From Saprospiraceae bacterium (lineage in GTDB: Bacteria > Bacteroidota > Bacteroidia > Chitinophagales > Saprospiraceae), in assembly GCA_022841505.1 (NCBI GenBank), contig JALHRK010000006.1, positions 1-46,930 on the forward strand: a stretch of DNA of 46,930 nucleotides, given 5' to 3'. Position numbers and translations under genes: made by a program. The notes beneath the pieces are model-generated. The model worked only from the letters and a program-made list of their open reading frames with translations, was not told the DNA's origin and did no database searches. Below, one piece after another: positions 22,750 to 33,388 of this stretch. Every line of letters begins with the position of its first letter. Within the stretch, counting starts at the first letter, position 1.

Positions 22750-25017
22750 ATGCCTTTATCATCAGGTGACATCACAGCCATCCTAGCTGAACGCAAACCA
22801 AAGGTTTGTGCTTATTGGAAAATTACGTGGGATGCGTCCGACGCTAACGAGACGCGTTACTACTCTGACTCTGTTTATAACGAGATGTCGGGGTTCCTGA
22901 ATATCGGGATAACAATAGAGGCTCAGACTATCAACGGCGGGAAGTCGTTAGCAGAATCGGTCAAGTATGAGATTGACCCTGATTTGCGGGCGGAAAAGGT
23001 TGACATTGTTCTCAATGATGTTCCTGACCGGGGCGATACCGTCAAGCCTATTTCGACCAGATTTCAAGAATTCAAATCAGGCGTTCGGGCGGAATTGTTT
23101 TTCTACTTCCCTGTTGTTGACGAGCATCATTCGGCGTGGTTAGGGCAATTACAAGCCCCTGATAAATACGGACACGATAGGATAACGGCGGTTTCAACCA
23201 ACGGCTGGCGATCACGAGAGCAGTTACTACCGAAACGTACCGGGCCGGAAGAGTGTACGGCGAACTTCGGCGGCTCATTGCCGGACGCTTTGGCTATCGC
23301 TACTAACGGATGTCCTTATGACAGGCATGTTAGCGGCTCGGTTGGGACGTTCCTGTCGGGTTCAACACCTCGCACGGCTTGCAAGCGTGACAGCACTACG
23401 ACTTGCAACACGAATCTTGGCACATCTGATGGGCGTTACTTCTTAGGTTTCAACGTAGACGCGGCGGCGGTTGTTACGTCGGGTAATCCCAGAGTTGGCC
23501 CTGCTATCTCGCAAGGGCAGCATTCTAGCCTCACAAAGCCGTGGCCTGTTATTTACGGGAACAAATATTATCGCGGTTCGCGTCCTTTGCTATTCAGACA
23601 GGAAACGGGTGCTCCTAATCCAGATCACGATTGGGTGTCGGCTATATCGGGAGTATGCGAAGGGCCAGTTTCGCAAATCTATAACATCAAGGTTCTCGAC
23701 GGGCGTACACCACAACAGGTTGCGTTACAGATACGCACGGGGGCGATAGGGCAACCCGCAGTTAGTAATTGGGGAACTACGATATCTAACTTCTCAGGCA
23801 CGGCACACGTTCGCTGGAAGTTTGGGTGGATAAACGCGAAAGAAACGGGTGCGAGTGACGCAACGATGGAATGTCAGGTGATGGGAATGACCACGGTTCC
23901 CGTTTACACCGACGCGACCACATTTTCACGAACATTCTCAGATAACCGAGCGTGGTGTTTGTTTGACCTGATGACGCATCAGCGTTACGGAATGGGCTAT
24001 CCGCATTCACGATTTGAAATAGCGGATTGGCTGACCGTTGCTGATTGGACATTGAACACCGTGTCATTCGGAGCGACGGACTCAGACGGTAATACCGTTA
24101 CCTACGCGGGCAGGCGTTCGACGTTTGACGCGGCGTGTGAGGGGCGGCCTGTTGCGGAACAGATAGAGGATATTTGCCGTGCGGGTGGGTTCTCAATGCC
24201 TTTCCTGCACGATGGCAAATTTACTATTCGAGAGTTTCGTAAAGCGACTTCGGGCGAACTATCAGCGGCTAAGGTTTTCACAGATACGGGTGACAACGTA
24301 AATATCGTTTGGTCAGGCGAACGCCCTGCTATTACGTTTGGTCAGGTTCCTGATGACAAGATTTATAACCAGATAGAGCTAAGTTTCGAGGAAGCGGACA
24401 ATTTTGATATCGAGCGATCTTTAACCGTTGACGAACCTAACCAGAAACTAAAAGCGGGGCGGGTTTTAGGTGACAACAATCTCCAAACGGTAAATAAGAA
24501 ATTCTCCGCGTTTGGGTGCAGGCACGTTCACGAGGTTGCACGGCTGGGCTACCGTTTGCTCTGGTTTGGTGAATTCGACAAGGGCGGGGTTATGAATAAC
24601 CTTAACGCTACTTTTACCACGCCGTGGCTTGAGACGCTTGGCATAAAGAAATACGACATCATCAAACTCGAAACTACCTTAGACGATGGTTTTGAGATCG
24701 GCATTGATAACGGGGCGGTAGACCTTACAGAGACACCGCAATACTACCGCGTGATGTCGATGAAAAAGACAGGCCCGTTGGCTGAGATCACGGTTCAGGC
24801 ATACAACCACACGGCTTATACAGCGTTCGACAACGTAACGACGGTTGACCCGCCGATATTTAACGATTGTTCGGTTGATGGCGATTGCCCTGCTGGTTAT
24901 GTCTGTGATTGGTACGGCAACTGCGTACCAGCCCCGATATTTGACCCGCCTGTTTTGACGCTGACCACTCTTAACTACGATGACCCGAATACTGCTCTGG
25001 AGGTGACGATCACTTAA
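22750..25017 (+). CDS. tail tip/baseplate hub protein with EGF-like tail
   Basis: This 755-residue protein follows directly on the minor tail protein. The N-terminal part resembles gpL-type tail tip proteins (Cys-rich middle with CNTNLGTSDGRYFLGFN). The central part (about 430-690) resembles a hub domain. At about 700-725 it has a short Cys module, DCSVDGDCPAGYVCDWYGNC, of an EGF-like kind unusual for a tail protein. It probably forms the tail tip and contacts the host. Confidence 0.65.
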   Translation: MPLSSGDITAILAERKPKVCAYWKITWDASDANETRYYSDSVYNEMSGFLNIGITIEAQTINGGKSLAESVKYEIDPDLRAEKVDIVLNDVPDRGDTVKPISTRFQEFKSGVRAELFFYFPVVDEHHSAWLGQLQAPDKYGHDRITAVSTNGWRSREQLLPKRTGPEECTANFGGSLPDALAIATNGCPYDRHVSGSVGTFLSGSTPRTACKRDSTTTCNTNLGTSDGRYFLGFNVDAAAVVTSGNPRVGPAISQGQHSSLTKPWPVIYGNKYYRGSRPLLFRQETGAPNPDHDWVSAISGVCEGPVSQIYNIKVLDGRTPQQVALQIRTGAIGQPAVSNWGTTISNFSGTAHVRWKFGWINAKETGASDATMECQVMGMTTVPVYTDATTFSRTFSDNRAWCLFDLMTHQRYGMGYPHSRFEIADWLTVADWTLNTVSFGATDSDGNTVTYAGRRSTFDAACEGRPVAEQIEDICRAGGFSMPFLHDGKFTIREFRKATSGELSAAKVFTDTGDNVNIVWSGERPAITFGQVPDDKIYNQIELSFEEADNFDIERSLTVDEPNQKLKAGRVLGDNNLQTVNKKFSAFGCRHVHEVARLGYRLLWFGEFDKGGVMNNLNATFTTPWLETLGIKKYDIIKLETTLDDGFEIGIDNGAVDLTETPQYYRVMSMKKTGPLAEITVQAYNHTAYTAFDNVTTVDPPIFNDCSVDGDCPAGYVCDWYGNCVPAPIFDPPVLTLTTLNYDDPNTALEVTIT

Positions 25018-25018
25018 T

Positions 25019-28000
25019 ATGGCGAGTTTTTTGCCAGCATTTGACGTTGTTCGTGTCACGGCTCAGGGCTTCCGTGTGTCTGTTACAACCGGAACTGTCA
25101 ATCTTTACAACGTGACTACCGCATCGTCACTAGGAACGCGGGCTATATCGGCTAATGGTGTCGTAGCTGAGGGCGATCTATCACAAACGGCGGGCGATAT
25201 TGTTCGTGTGTCTCACGCGACATATCCACTGACGTGCCATTTCGTTTTGACGGCTACTCAAGCAGAGGCTTACACAAACCCTGACAATGCGGTTGTCACG
25301 TATGTAGCTGAAAACCTAGCCAGCACTTCTACTGCGGAGTATGCGGAAGTAGTTCTCACCGACGATGACAACCCCGATATCGAACCGATAGTTCTAGGGG
25401 TTGCAAAGGTAGGCACGACCAGATTCCCGGTTGAGGTAAATCGCGAAACGAACTACACGGTTTCTCTTGTTCCTGTTGACGAAAACCAACAGAGCAAGGG
25501 TTACGACCTGTTAAATGCAGTCAATGACCAAATCACAATTCCCGCAACGGGCGGCGGGGCAACTGTTGATTACGCAACCGAAGTTGAAATCCTAACAGGA
25601 ACCGAAGCGGCTAAGGTTATTTCGCCGGATGATCTTTACCAAGCCATCTGGAAAAAAGGCACTGACATAGCATCGGCGGGAACTATCTCTGTCGGGAATG
25701 GCGGTTATTTTGATGTAACCGGGACAACGACGATCACAACTATCAATTTTGCCACGGATGCGGCGGGGCGTACTGCTGTCCTTCAATTCGATGGGGCTGT
25801 TACGTTAACGCACGGGTCGAATCTGATATTGCCGGGCGGTAAGAACATCACCACGGCGGCGGGCGATATTGTTCATATTAAATCCGAAGGCTCTGGCATT
25901 AAACGGGTTACTGCCTATCAGCGGGCGGCTAATTTCCCGCGTACTCAGAAAGAGGTTTATTTAGAGCAGCACGGGCATTCTAATTCAGGATTAGCGGCGG
26001 CGATCACAGCGATCGGTTCGACGCGGACAAGGTTAATTATCACTGAGGATGTTAGCGTAACCGCGAATCATACTATCCCTGCGACTTGTACGCTATCTAT
26101 TGCGAATAACGCACGGATAACGGTATCAGGTGGTTCAACATTGACGATAGGAAGGTTTGAGAATCCGGGCAACGTGCAATGCTTCGCGGGTGTCGATGCG
26201 TCGAATCACGTTGTGTTTAGTGATGGTGCTGTTGAGAAATATAACCTTGCTTGGTATATGGGAATTGGTTCGACTTCGGACTGTACCTATGCCATTGCCG
26301 ATATTATTACGTCGGTAAACAACTCAGACGGTGGCACGATGTTTGTCCCGGCTGGGCAGTGGAAAGTTAATGACATCACTTGCCCGAATTACTTCAATAT
26401 CGAGGGCGTAGGGCAGCCGATTGACGATACAAGCGGTAACGCATCCTGTTTCATTCCAAAAGATGGCTCAACGTCTTATCTGTTCCGTGTAACGGGCAAT
26501 TTTAGGAACTTTACAGCCTCTCACGTTGGCTTTTCGGCTCAAACGAATACTACGACAAGCCCGTTTCTAATCACGGGTGTTAGCGGCTCGTCAGGATTCG
26601 GGGCAACGTTCTTACATTGCCTCTTTCACGCGGACGGAACAACAAGTTACCCGCTATTAAATGCTGACACAGATCAGGCATACGAGATAATGCGGGCGAA
26701 CGTGTACAACTGCCAATTTATCGGCGTTGATAACTCGAAATGTGCCTACATTGATTCGGTCAACACGATGTTTGCATTCCGCGATTGCTCATTTATCGTG
26801 GGACAGGGATCGAGCTACGGGATAGACGGATTCAACTGCGGATTGCTCGTATCTAACTGCGATTTTCGCGGACAGCAAGCGGCGTTTAACGACACGGCAA
26901 GCAGCTTCAGCGGCACATTTGCGGGAACGATCACGAGCGGCACGGCTACGCTTACGCTTACCACGGGAGCCTTCACAAAAGCGATGGAAGGTCAGCGGGT
27001 AGGCAATGGCACGGCGTTCTCGACGGCAACCTATATCAAATCGGTTGACAGTGCGACAACGGCAACTATGAGCCAAAACGCATCAGGCTCGATAACGGCT
27101 GGCTCTCTGACGATATACAAATGGGGCAACAATACGTCACGAGCAGGCACAGCGGTACGTCTCGGTGCTGGTGCCACGCTTGTTGCTCAAATAGATAATT
27201 GCGGTGAAGAGGCGTTTAACTACTTCCTCGAAGTGCCAACGGGCGGCGGTAATTTTGATAAACCTATCAGGCTTTCAAATAACCTCATTCAGTCGAAAAT
27301 ATCTATCAATAGTTCGATAACGATGTTCCTTGAAGGGAATGAAATGTACTCGAACGCCTTTGAGGTAGCAAGCGGACAAAATTGCCACGTCTACGGGACT
27401 AATACCGTCTGGGATAACATCGTTGAAATGTCATCGCCGGGCACTCTTAACCCTCTAGCTGAGGGCAAACTAGGCGGGCCAGCGGTGGACGGCGATCTAT
27501 TTATTCACGATCCGCAATTCTACGCTAACGCTTCCACGGGCGGGCAAACAACGCTCGACCAATGGCGATACTACAAAGAGGTATTCGTTCCCGGCACAGG
27601 TTCGCTTTCGCGGCCTCTGTTAGGTGCGTTCACCACCTACGAAGCCACGGCTGACGAGCAGCAAATTCTTTTCGCAGTCGGTGTCAGAGACGCGGCTTCG
27701 CATCAAAAGAAATACGCATTAACGCTAGACCGTGCGGTAGAGAATCCATACGCGGGATTCTATCGCTGGAAAACTACACAAGCGGCTCCGAACAACGGGA
27801 TGGTCTTTGATTTCCCGACAGGTTACGGGGCGAATGTTCGCAGTACGGTGACGCAGGGAACGTCTCGAACAACGGGCGTAACTTGCAATGCGGCTCACGG
27901 GATAATCACTTGTTACAGCTACGCGGGTACACCACTAGCACCGGGTGAAACTATCTCATTCACTCTTACAAATTCCTACATTCAAAACAGCGATCACTTC

Positions 28001-28186
28001 CGCGTTGATGTTATCGACGGGGCGGATTTGCCTACGAAAACGATTGCGTGGAGTTCGGATTGGGGCGGGAACGTAGCAACGATATGCGTTAAAAATACGA
28101 GCCTCACGACAAATGAAAACTCAACAGGGCTGAAACTCAAGTTCAGGCTTGAAAAGGACGGCGGGCAACTAGGTATCACAGTCTAA
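25019..28186 (+). CDS. tailspike with pectate-lyase-like beta-helix
   Basis: This 1055-residue protein begins with beta-sandwich-like repeats (1-180) and a central shaft. GGTMFVPAGQWKVNDI (near residue 440) is the entry motif of pectate-lyase_3-type right-handed beta-helices, and a long Asn/Cys/Phe-rich helix region follows (to about 800). The C-terminus is a beta sandwich. It should bind or degrade surface polysaccharide. Catalytic residues cannot be assigned by eye. Confidence 0.7.
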   Translation: MASFLPAFDVVRVTAQGFRVSVTTGTVNLYNVTTASSLGTRAISANGVVAEGDLSQTAGDIVRVSHATYPLTCHFVLTATQAEAYTNPDNAVVTYVAENLASTSTAEYAEVVLTDDDNPDIEPIVLGVAKVGTTRFPVEVNRETNYTVSLVPVDENQQSKGYDLLNAVNDQITIPATGGGATVDYATEVEILTGTEAAKVISPDDLYQAIWKKGTDIASAGTISVGNGGYFDVTGTTTITTINFATDAAGRTAVLQFDGAVTLTHGSNLILPGGKNITTAAGDIVHIKSEGSGIKRVTAYQRAANFPRTQKEVYLEQHGHSNSGLAAAITAIGSTRTRLIITEDVSVTANHTIPATCTLSIANNARITVSGGSTLTIGRFENPGNVQCFAGVDASNHVVFSDGAVEKYNLAWYMGIGSTSDCTYAIADIITSVNNSDGGTMFVPAGQWKVNDITCPNYFNIEGVGQPIDDTSGNASCFIPKDGSTSYLFRVTGNFRNFTASHVGFSAQTNTTTSPFLITGVSGSSGFGATFLHCLFHADGTTSYPLLNADTDQAYEIMRANVYNCQFIGVDNSKCAYIDSVNTMFAFRDCSFIVGQGSSYGIDGFNCGLLVSNCDFRGQQAAFNDTASSFSGTFAGTITSGTATLTLTTGAFTKAMEGQRVGNGTAFSTATYIKSVDSATTATMSQNASGSITAGSLTIYKWGNNTSRAGTAVRLGAGATLVAQIDNCGEEAFNYFLEVPTGGGNFDKPIRLSNNLIQSKISINSSITMFLEGNEMYSNAFEVASGQNCHVYGTNTVWDNIVEMSSPGTLNPLAEGKLGGPAVDGDLFIHDPQFYANASTGGQTTLDQWRYYKEVFVPGTGSLSRPLLGAFTTYEATADEQQILFAVGVRDAASHQKKYALTLDRAVENPYAGFYRWKTTQAAPNNGMVFDFPTGYGANVRSTVTQGTSRTTGVTCNAAHGIITCYSYAGTPLAPGETISFTLTNSYIQNSDHFRVDVIDGADLPTKTIAWSSDWGGNVATICVKNTSLTTNENSTGLKLKFRLEKDGGQLGITV

Positions 28187-28722
28187 TGGGCGTTGAACGA
28201 AAAATAATAGTAAACGGCGGTAGCGATAACGCCAGAGAATTGGTAAGCGGTGATCGCTATGCTCACGTTGCTCAAACCCTCTGGGCTGAAAAAGACACGG
28301 GAACAACGGCGGGCACTTCACCGGAAACGCAGTACATCTACACGCTCTTAGCAAACACGCTCTATGCAAATGAATCATCGATCTCGATGGTGTACAACGG
28401 AGTCTTTGCCGACAGTTCGGGCAATGAGAAATACATTCACCTGTACTTCGGGGGAACGGAGATTAGTTTTGCCGGAGCATTGTTCGAGAGTAACTTGGCG
28501 TGGCAGTTGCGTGTAGAAGTAATGCGGGCAACAAATAACATTGTGGAATGTATGACGACTTTGTACAGAGACGGCATAGCACCAAAATTACGCTACGTCG
28601 AGATCAGCGGGCTTGACCTCACGTTCAATGAATACGAAATAGAACTAGAACTGCATTCACCTGACAACGCGGGCGATGTTTCAGTACACAATGGAAGGAT
28701 AGTTTATTACCCAGCACCGTGA
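28186..28722 (+). CDS. small tail-associated protein
   Basis: This 178-residue beta-rich protein starts within the stop codon of the tailspike and overlaps the next gene by 4 bp. Its sequence (GTSPETQYIYTLLANTLYANESSISMVYNG) resembles receptor-tip or C-terminal fibre domains made as separate chains. It may be the tip partner of the spike. No family is recognised. Confidence 0.5.
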   Translation: MGVERKIIVNGGSDNARELVSGDRYAHVAQTLWAEKDTGTTAGTSPETQYIYTLLANTLYANESSISMVYNGVFADSSGNEKYIHLYFGGTEISFAGALFESNLAWQLRVEVMRATNNIVECMTTLYRDGIAPKLRYVEISGLDLTFNEYEIELELHSPDNAGDVSVHNGRIVYYPAP

Positions 28723-28916
28723 TAAAAGTTATTAAAAAAGAGGATGTTGCTAGATTCTTAGACGATCCCAAACGCGAGTATATAGATAGGCGTTTGGGTG
28801 AGATGAATCAGCGAGTGCGGATATTAAAAACGCTGATAGCAGAGAAGCCCGCACGGAAGGATTTAGTCCTAGCCACGTTAGATGATTTTCGGATACAATT
28901 AGAGCAAGCGGCTTGA
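28719..28916 (+). CDS. small helical protein
   Basis: This 65-residue, charged, helical protein (MIKVIKKEDVARFLDDPKRE...) overlaps the previous gene (GTGATAA context). It ends a transcription block, since a terminator follows 50 bp later. Function is unknown, perhaps a fibre chaperone. Confidence 0.5.
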   Translation: MIKVIKKEDVARFLDDPKREYIDRRLGEMNQRVRILKTLIAEKPARKDLVLATLDDFRIQLEQAA

Positions 28917-28967
28917 GCCGTCAACACAATTTAATCATTTCATAGGTTCCATTCTCGTAAGAGACAC

Positions 28968-28992
28968 GCCTCGCATAGTGCGGGGCTTTTTT
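28968..28992 (+). terminator. intrinsic terminator just before a fibre gene
   Basis: GCCTCGCA (28968-28975) pairs with TGCGGGGC (28979-28986) around a 3-base loop with one G-T pair, followed by TTTTTT. The next gene seems to start only four bases after the T run. Confidence 0.7.
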
Positions 28993-28995
28993 GTT

Positions 28996-30147
28996 TTGGC
29001 TAAAGATACAACATTTTTTATCGACGCTAAGGACGATCCGCGAGACAGATTGCGGGTCGTTGTTGGCGATGATAAACAGCCTGATTTCAAGCCGCAGGTG
29101 AAGGTCGAGCGGTTTGATAATGAGTATAACGTCTCGTTTCGCTTAGAGGCTAACGATGAGGCGGTTGTCTCGAAAAAGCGAGATAAGGTCGAATGGGCGG
29201 GGAATAAACGCAAGGCTGATTTTTACAATGAGCCTGTTTCTGAACTCAATCCAGAGGGCGGTTACGAGTTTGATCTAACTCTTTACGAACGCCCTGCAAA
29301 TGATGAAGTAGCATTTTCTATCAGGTATAAAAACGTTCGCTTTGCATATCAGTCGGAACTAACGCCGGATGAGATCGCAATGGGAGCGAATCGCCCTGCT
29401 CATATCGTCGGTTCGTGGGCGGTATTTGCGAACGATGACCCTGTTAATCGGGTTGGTGGTAAAAACTACAAGAGCGGTAAAGTCGGTCATATTCCAAACT
29501 CCTTGATGCGGGATGCTAACGGCGTGACCTCTCGCACGAATCCGCAAATCACGGACAATGGCGACGGCACGGGGCGGCTAGTCATTAAATTTGATAAGCA
29601 ATTTCTCGACAACGCGGCGTATCCGATTCGCCACGCGGCGGGGTTGACGTTTGGTTTTGCCAGTATCGGCGGCAGTTCTGCGGGTGTTGGCGGTGTTCGT
29701 CAGGGCGGTGGGAAGGCCACGCCAGCCAGCGGCGGCGAGATTGATAGCATTACCTATTACGGGGCATCGAATTCGGGGGGGGCATTAAACACTAAGGCGA
29801 CAACGTGGCTCGGTTCTGACGGCACAGTGGTCACGAACGGTGTTTCTCCCGTAGTTTCAGCCAGCACAACGGCTAATTGGTGGACTGCAACGTATTCCTC
29901 AAAGCCCACTATAACGGTGCAGTCGTATTTTCTGGGTGTTGTGGCGGAGACATTTAATTTCACTTTCTACTACGACACCGAAACCAACGGCGGCAACTAC
30001 CACGCACACGGCTCCGACACGTATTCCACGCCTACCACGCTTGAAGACAACGGCGGCACGAACTACAAATGGTCAGCGTATGCGACGTATACGGAGACGG
30101 CGGCGGGTAGTCCTATGCCCTATTACCAGATGCTAAGAAACGGCTAA
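28996..30147 (+). CDS. tail fibre/structural beta-rich protein
   Basis: The protein has 383 residues if it begins at the TTG at 28996. The longer GTG frame at 28978 starts inside the terminator stem. The N-terminal half has charged beta segments (DTTFFIDAKDDPRDRLRVVVGDD) and the C-terminal half is Gly/Ser/Thr-rich beta (GGSSAGVGGVRQGGGKATPASGG). It may be a fibre or decoration protein. Start and family are uncertain. Confidence 0.55.
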   Translation: MAKDTTFFIDAKDDPRDRLRVVVGDDKQPDFKPQVKVERFDNEYNVSFRLEANDEAVVSKKRDKVEWAGNKRKADFYNEPVSELNPEGGYEFDLTLYERPANDEVAFSIRYKNVRFAYQSELTPDEIAMGANRPAHIVGSWAVFANDDPVNRVGGKNYKSGKVGHIPNSLMRDANGVTSRTNPQITDNGDGTGRLVIKFDKQFLDNAAYPIRHAAGLTFGFASIGGSSAGVGGVRQGGGKATPASGGEIDSITYYGASNSGGALNTKATTWLGSDGTVVTNGVSPVVSASTTANWWTATYSSKPTITVQSYFLGVVAETFNFTFYYDTETNGGNYHAHGSDTYSTPTTLEDNGGTNYKWSAYATYTETAAGSPMPYYQMLRNG

Positions 30148-30151
30148 ATAT

Positions 30152-33100
30152 ATGAGTGCTTCTTATCTAAAACAATCCACAGCTTCGCAGTCACGAGCTA
30201 TCGGGCCGTTTCTCGATGATACAGACTTCAAGACCGCCGAGACGGGCTTAACCATCGCTAACACCGATATCAAACTTGTCATCAACGGTGCAGCATCGGC
30301 TAATAAAAACTCTGGCGGCGGCACTCATCGGGTAAACGGCGTTTACAGCATCACGTTTGACGCGACGGACACGGCAACGGTCGGTGAAATGGAAGTCTCG
30401 GTGGTTGTTGCTGGTGCGTTGCCTGTTTTTCATAAGTTCTGGGTGCTTGAGGAAGCGGTATATGATGCCCTGTTTGGTGCATCGGCTCTTGGATACATTG
30501 CCAACGCTCCTGTAAACGTCGCTCAATTCGGCGGCTCAAACGGCACATTCTCAAGCGGACGGCCTGAAGTAAATACGACTCACGCGGCGGGAACGGCTTG
30601 GGGTTCGGGTGCGATCACTGCGGCAGCCATCGCAGACGGAGCTATTGACCGTGCGACCTTCGCGGCTGATACGGGATTGCAGAGCATTCGCAGCGGCACG
30701 GCACAGGCGGGGGCGTCGGGCACTATTACGCTCGACGCAAGTGCCCATGCAACGAGCGGGTTCTACACAGGTAAAGTTCTGTACATTGTGGGCGGTACGG
30801 GCGTAGGGCAGTCCCGAATGCTTATCAGCTACAACGGAGGTACAAAGGTCGCGGCAGTTGCACCTAATTGGACGGTAACCCCCGACAATACAAGCGTTTT
30901 TGCGATATTACCGTGTGGCCCCTCTGATATTGAATCCTTGAATCATACGCAATTGACCACATCAATTGCACAGATTGGGGTGAATGTCGTGCAAGTCAAT
31001 GGTACAGCTATCACGGCAGCGGGCGGACAGCCATATCTCGGTATTGTCGATCAGGGCACGGCTCAAAGTGCGACGGGTACGACTCTTGTGCTACGTTCGG
31101 CTGCGGCATTTGCTGACGATGAACTTATAGGCAATTACATCACTATTACAGGCGGCTCGACAGGTGTTGGGCAAACTCGCCAGATTACCGATTATGTCAG
31201 TTCAACCGACACTGCCACGGTTGATACTTGGACGACTACGCCAACGGGAACGATAACCTACCAGATACGACCCGCAGTTGCAGGCGGCGGAGGCGGCGGG
31301 CTTGATGCGGCTGGTGTACGTGCGGCAGTTGGACTGGCATCGGCTAATCTCGACACGCAGTTAAGTGCTATTGATACCGTTGTTGACAGCATCTTGGTCG
31401 ATACGGCTGAAATAGGAGCGGCGGGTGCTGGGCTTACCGCTTTGGCTTCCGCATCGGCACTCGCAACGGTTGACAGTGAAGTTGGCGACATTCTCACTGA
31501 TACAGGAACGACGATCCCTGCTCAAATCGCGGCACTGAATAACCTTTCAGCGGCTCAGGTCAATGCAGAAGTCGATACGGCTCTTGCTGATATCAACCTC
31601 GACCATCTGGTTAAGACCGCCGTTGATACCGATTGGGCAACAACAGTTCACCTTAATTCGGTTATCGGACACGTTGCGGACAACGGCACATCAGCCACGT
31701 TTGACAGAACGACCGACAGCCTCGAAGCATTGCAAGCAGAACACGATGCTACGCAATCAGCATTGACCACAATTGATAATGAGATCGCGGTTATTGATGG
31801 CAACGTCGATTCTATCCTTGTAGACACGGCTGAAATAGGAGCGGCTGGGGCTGGGCTTACTGCTCTCGCAACACAGGCAAGCGTCAACACGATTGATGAC
31901 TTCCTAGACACCGAAGTAGCGGCAATTTTAGCGGCAGTGGATACGGAAGTTGCGGCAATTCTTGCTGACACTAACGAACTACAAACGGATTGGGCAAACG
32001 GTGGACGTTTAGACCTTATCCTTGATGCTAGAGCTTCGCAGTCGAGCGTAGACACGATAGACACCGAAGTCGGCGTTATCGACGGTTTAATTGACACGAT
32101 CAAGGTAACGACCGACAAAATAGACGATACGCTTGAGGATGATGCCGGAACATACCGCTTCACGACAAACGCCCTTGAACAGGCTCCAACGGGCGGCTCT
32201 GCACCTTCGGCGGCGGATATCGCAGATGCGGTTTGGGATGAGGTTCTATCGGGACACCTTACGGGCGGCTCGACGGGTAATGCTCTAAATGCGGCTGGAA
32301 GTGCGGGCGATCCGTGGACAACGGCTCTACCGGGAGCTTACGGTGCTGGTACGGCTGGAAAGATCATCGGTGATAACATCAACGCGACTATCTCAAGCAG
32401 GGCATCTCAGGCAAGCGTGGACACGATTGACGATTTCCTAGATACGGAAGTTGCGGCAATATTGGCTGACACCAATGAGCTTCAGACCGATTGGGCGAAC
32501 GGTGGACGGCTTGATTTGATACTCGATGCACGGGCATCGCAGGCAAGCGTTGACGATCTGCCGACGAACGCGGAACTTACTACCGCACTCGGTACGGCTG
32601 ACGATGCTACGCTTGCTCAAATCGCTCTTGTTAAAGCCAAGACCGATTTGATACCCGCATCACCAGCGGCTGTGGGTTCGGCTATGACTTTGGCGGCGGA
32701 TTCGGTCAACGCGGCGGCTCTCGCGGCGGATGCCGTTGCTGAGATCAACGCAACGGTTGATGCGGCACTTGCTGACTATGACGCTCCGACCCGTGCGGAA
32801 CTTACAACCGATACGAATTCAATTCTAACGGCTGTGGGTGACGTACCTACGAATGCGGAACTAGCAACGGCTCTGGCTTCGGCTGACGATGCAACACTCG
32901 CGGCAATCGCGGCTCTCAATAACCTATCAGAATCAGGCGTGAGAACGGCTCTCGGAATGGCATCGGCTAACCTCGATACCCAGCTTGCAGACTTGCCTAC
33001 AAATGCCGAACTAACGACGGCATTAGGAACGGCTGATGATGCTGTACTAGCGGCTGTGGCGGCTCTGAATAACCTCGACGCAACTCAGGTGCAAACAGCA

Positions 33101-33385
33101 GCGGCGGCAGCTCTAACAGCCTACGATCCACCGACACGGGCGGAACTAACGAGTGATACAAACTCTATCCTCACCGCAGTCGGTGACGTTCCTACGAATG
33201 CGGAACTTGCGACGGCACTAGGTACGGCTGACGATGCGGTTCTTGCTCAAGTGGCTCTCGTGAAGGCTCAGACAGATCAATTGACCTTTACAGAAGCGGG
33301 CAACGTCGATGCTAACGTGAAATACGTTCACGATATCGAAATAGACGGCTCTGGAACATCGGGCGATCCTTGGGGGCCTATTTAG
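30152..33385 (+). CDS. long repetitive tail fibre protein
   Basis: This 1077-residue protein has an N-terminal beta domain (to about 110), a second beta block near 190-380, and a long Ala/Asp/Thr-rich shaft. Similar blocks recur in the shaft (DTEVAAILADTNELQTDWAN, PTNAELTTALGTADDA, DSILVDTAEIGAAGAGLTAL). The pattern suggests a trimeric coiled-coil or beta-stalk fibre. The start is in a TAAATATATG context without a ribosome site. Internal repeats could recombine. Confidence 0.65.
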   Translation: MSASYLKQSTASQSRAIGPFLDDTDFKTAETGLTIANTDIKLVINGAASANKNSGGGTHRVNGVYSITFDATDTATVGEMEVSVVVAGALPVFHKFWVLEEAVYDALFGASALGYIANAPVNVAQFGGSNGTFSSGRPEVNTTHAAGTAWGSGAITAAAIADGAIDRATFAADTGLQSIRSGTAQAGASGTITLDASAHATSGFYTGKVLYIVGGTGVGQSRMLISYNGGTKVAAVAPNWTVTPDNTSVFAILPCGPSDIESLNHTQLTTSIAQIGVNVVQVNGTAITAAGGQPYLGIVDQGTAQSATGTTLVLRSAAAFADDELIGNYITITGGSTGVGQTRQITDYVSSTDTATVDTWTTTPTGTITYQIRPAVAGGGGGGLDAAGVRAAVGLASANLDTQLSAIDTVVDSILVDTAEIGAAGAGLTALASASALATVDSEVGDILTDTGTTIPAQIAALNNLSAAQVNAEVDTALADINLDHLVKTAVDTDWATTVHLNSVIGHVADNGTSATFDRTTDSLEALQAEHDATQSALTTIDNEIAVIDGNVDSILVDTAEIGAAGAGLTALATQASVNTIDDFLDTEVAAILAAVDTEVAAILADTNELQTDWANGGRLDLILDARASQSSVDTIDTEVGVIDGLIDTIKVTTDKIDDTLEDDAGTYRFTTNALEQAPTGGSAPSAADIADAVWDEVLSGHLTGGSTGNALNAAGSAGDPWTTALPGAYGAGTAGKIIGDNINATISSRASQASVDTIDDFLDTEVAAILADTNELQTDWANGGRLDLILDARASQASVDDLPTNAELTTALGTADDATLAQIALVKAKTDLIPASPAAVGSAMTLAADSVNAAALAADAVAEINATVDAALADYDAPTRAELTTDTNSILTAVGDVPTNAELATALASADDATLAAIAALNNLSESGVRTALGMASANLDTQLADLPTNAELTTALGTADDAVLAAVAALNNLDATQVQTAAAAALTAYDPPTRAELTSDTNSILTAVGDVPTNAELATALGTADDAVLAQVALVKAQTDQLTFTEAGNVDANVKYVHDIEIDGSGTSGDPWGPI

Positions 33386-33388
33386 TAT

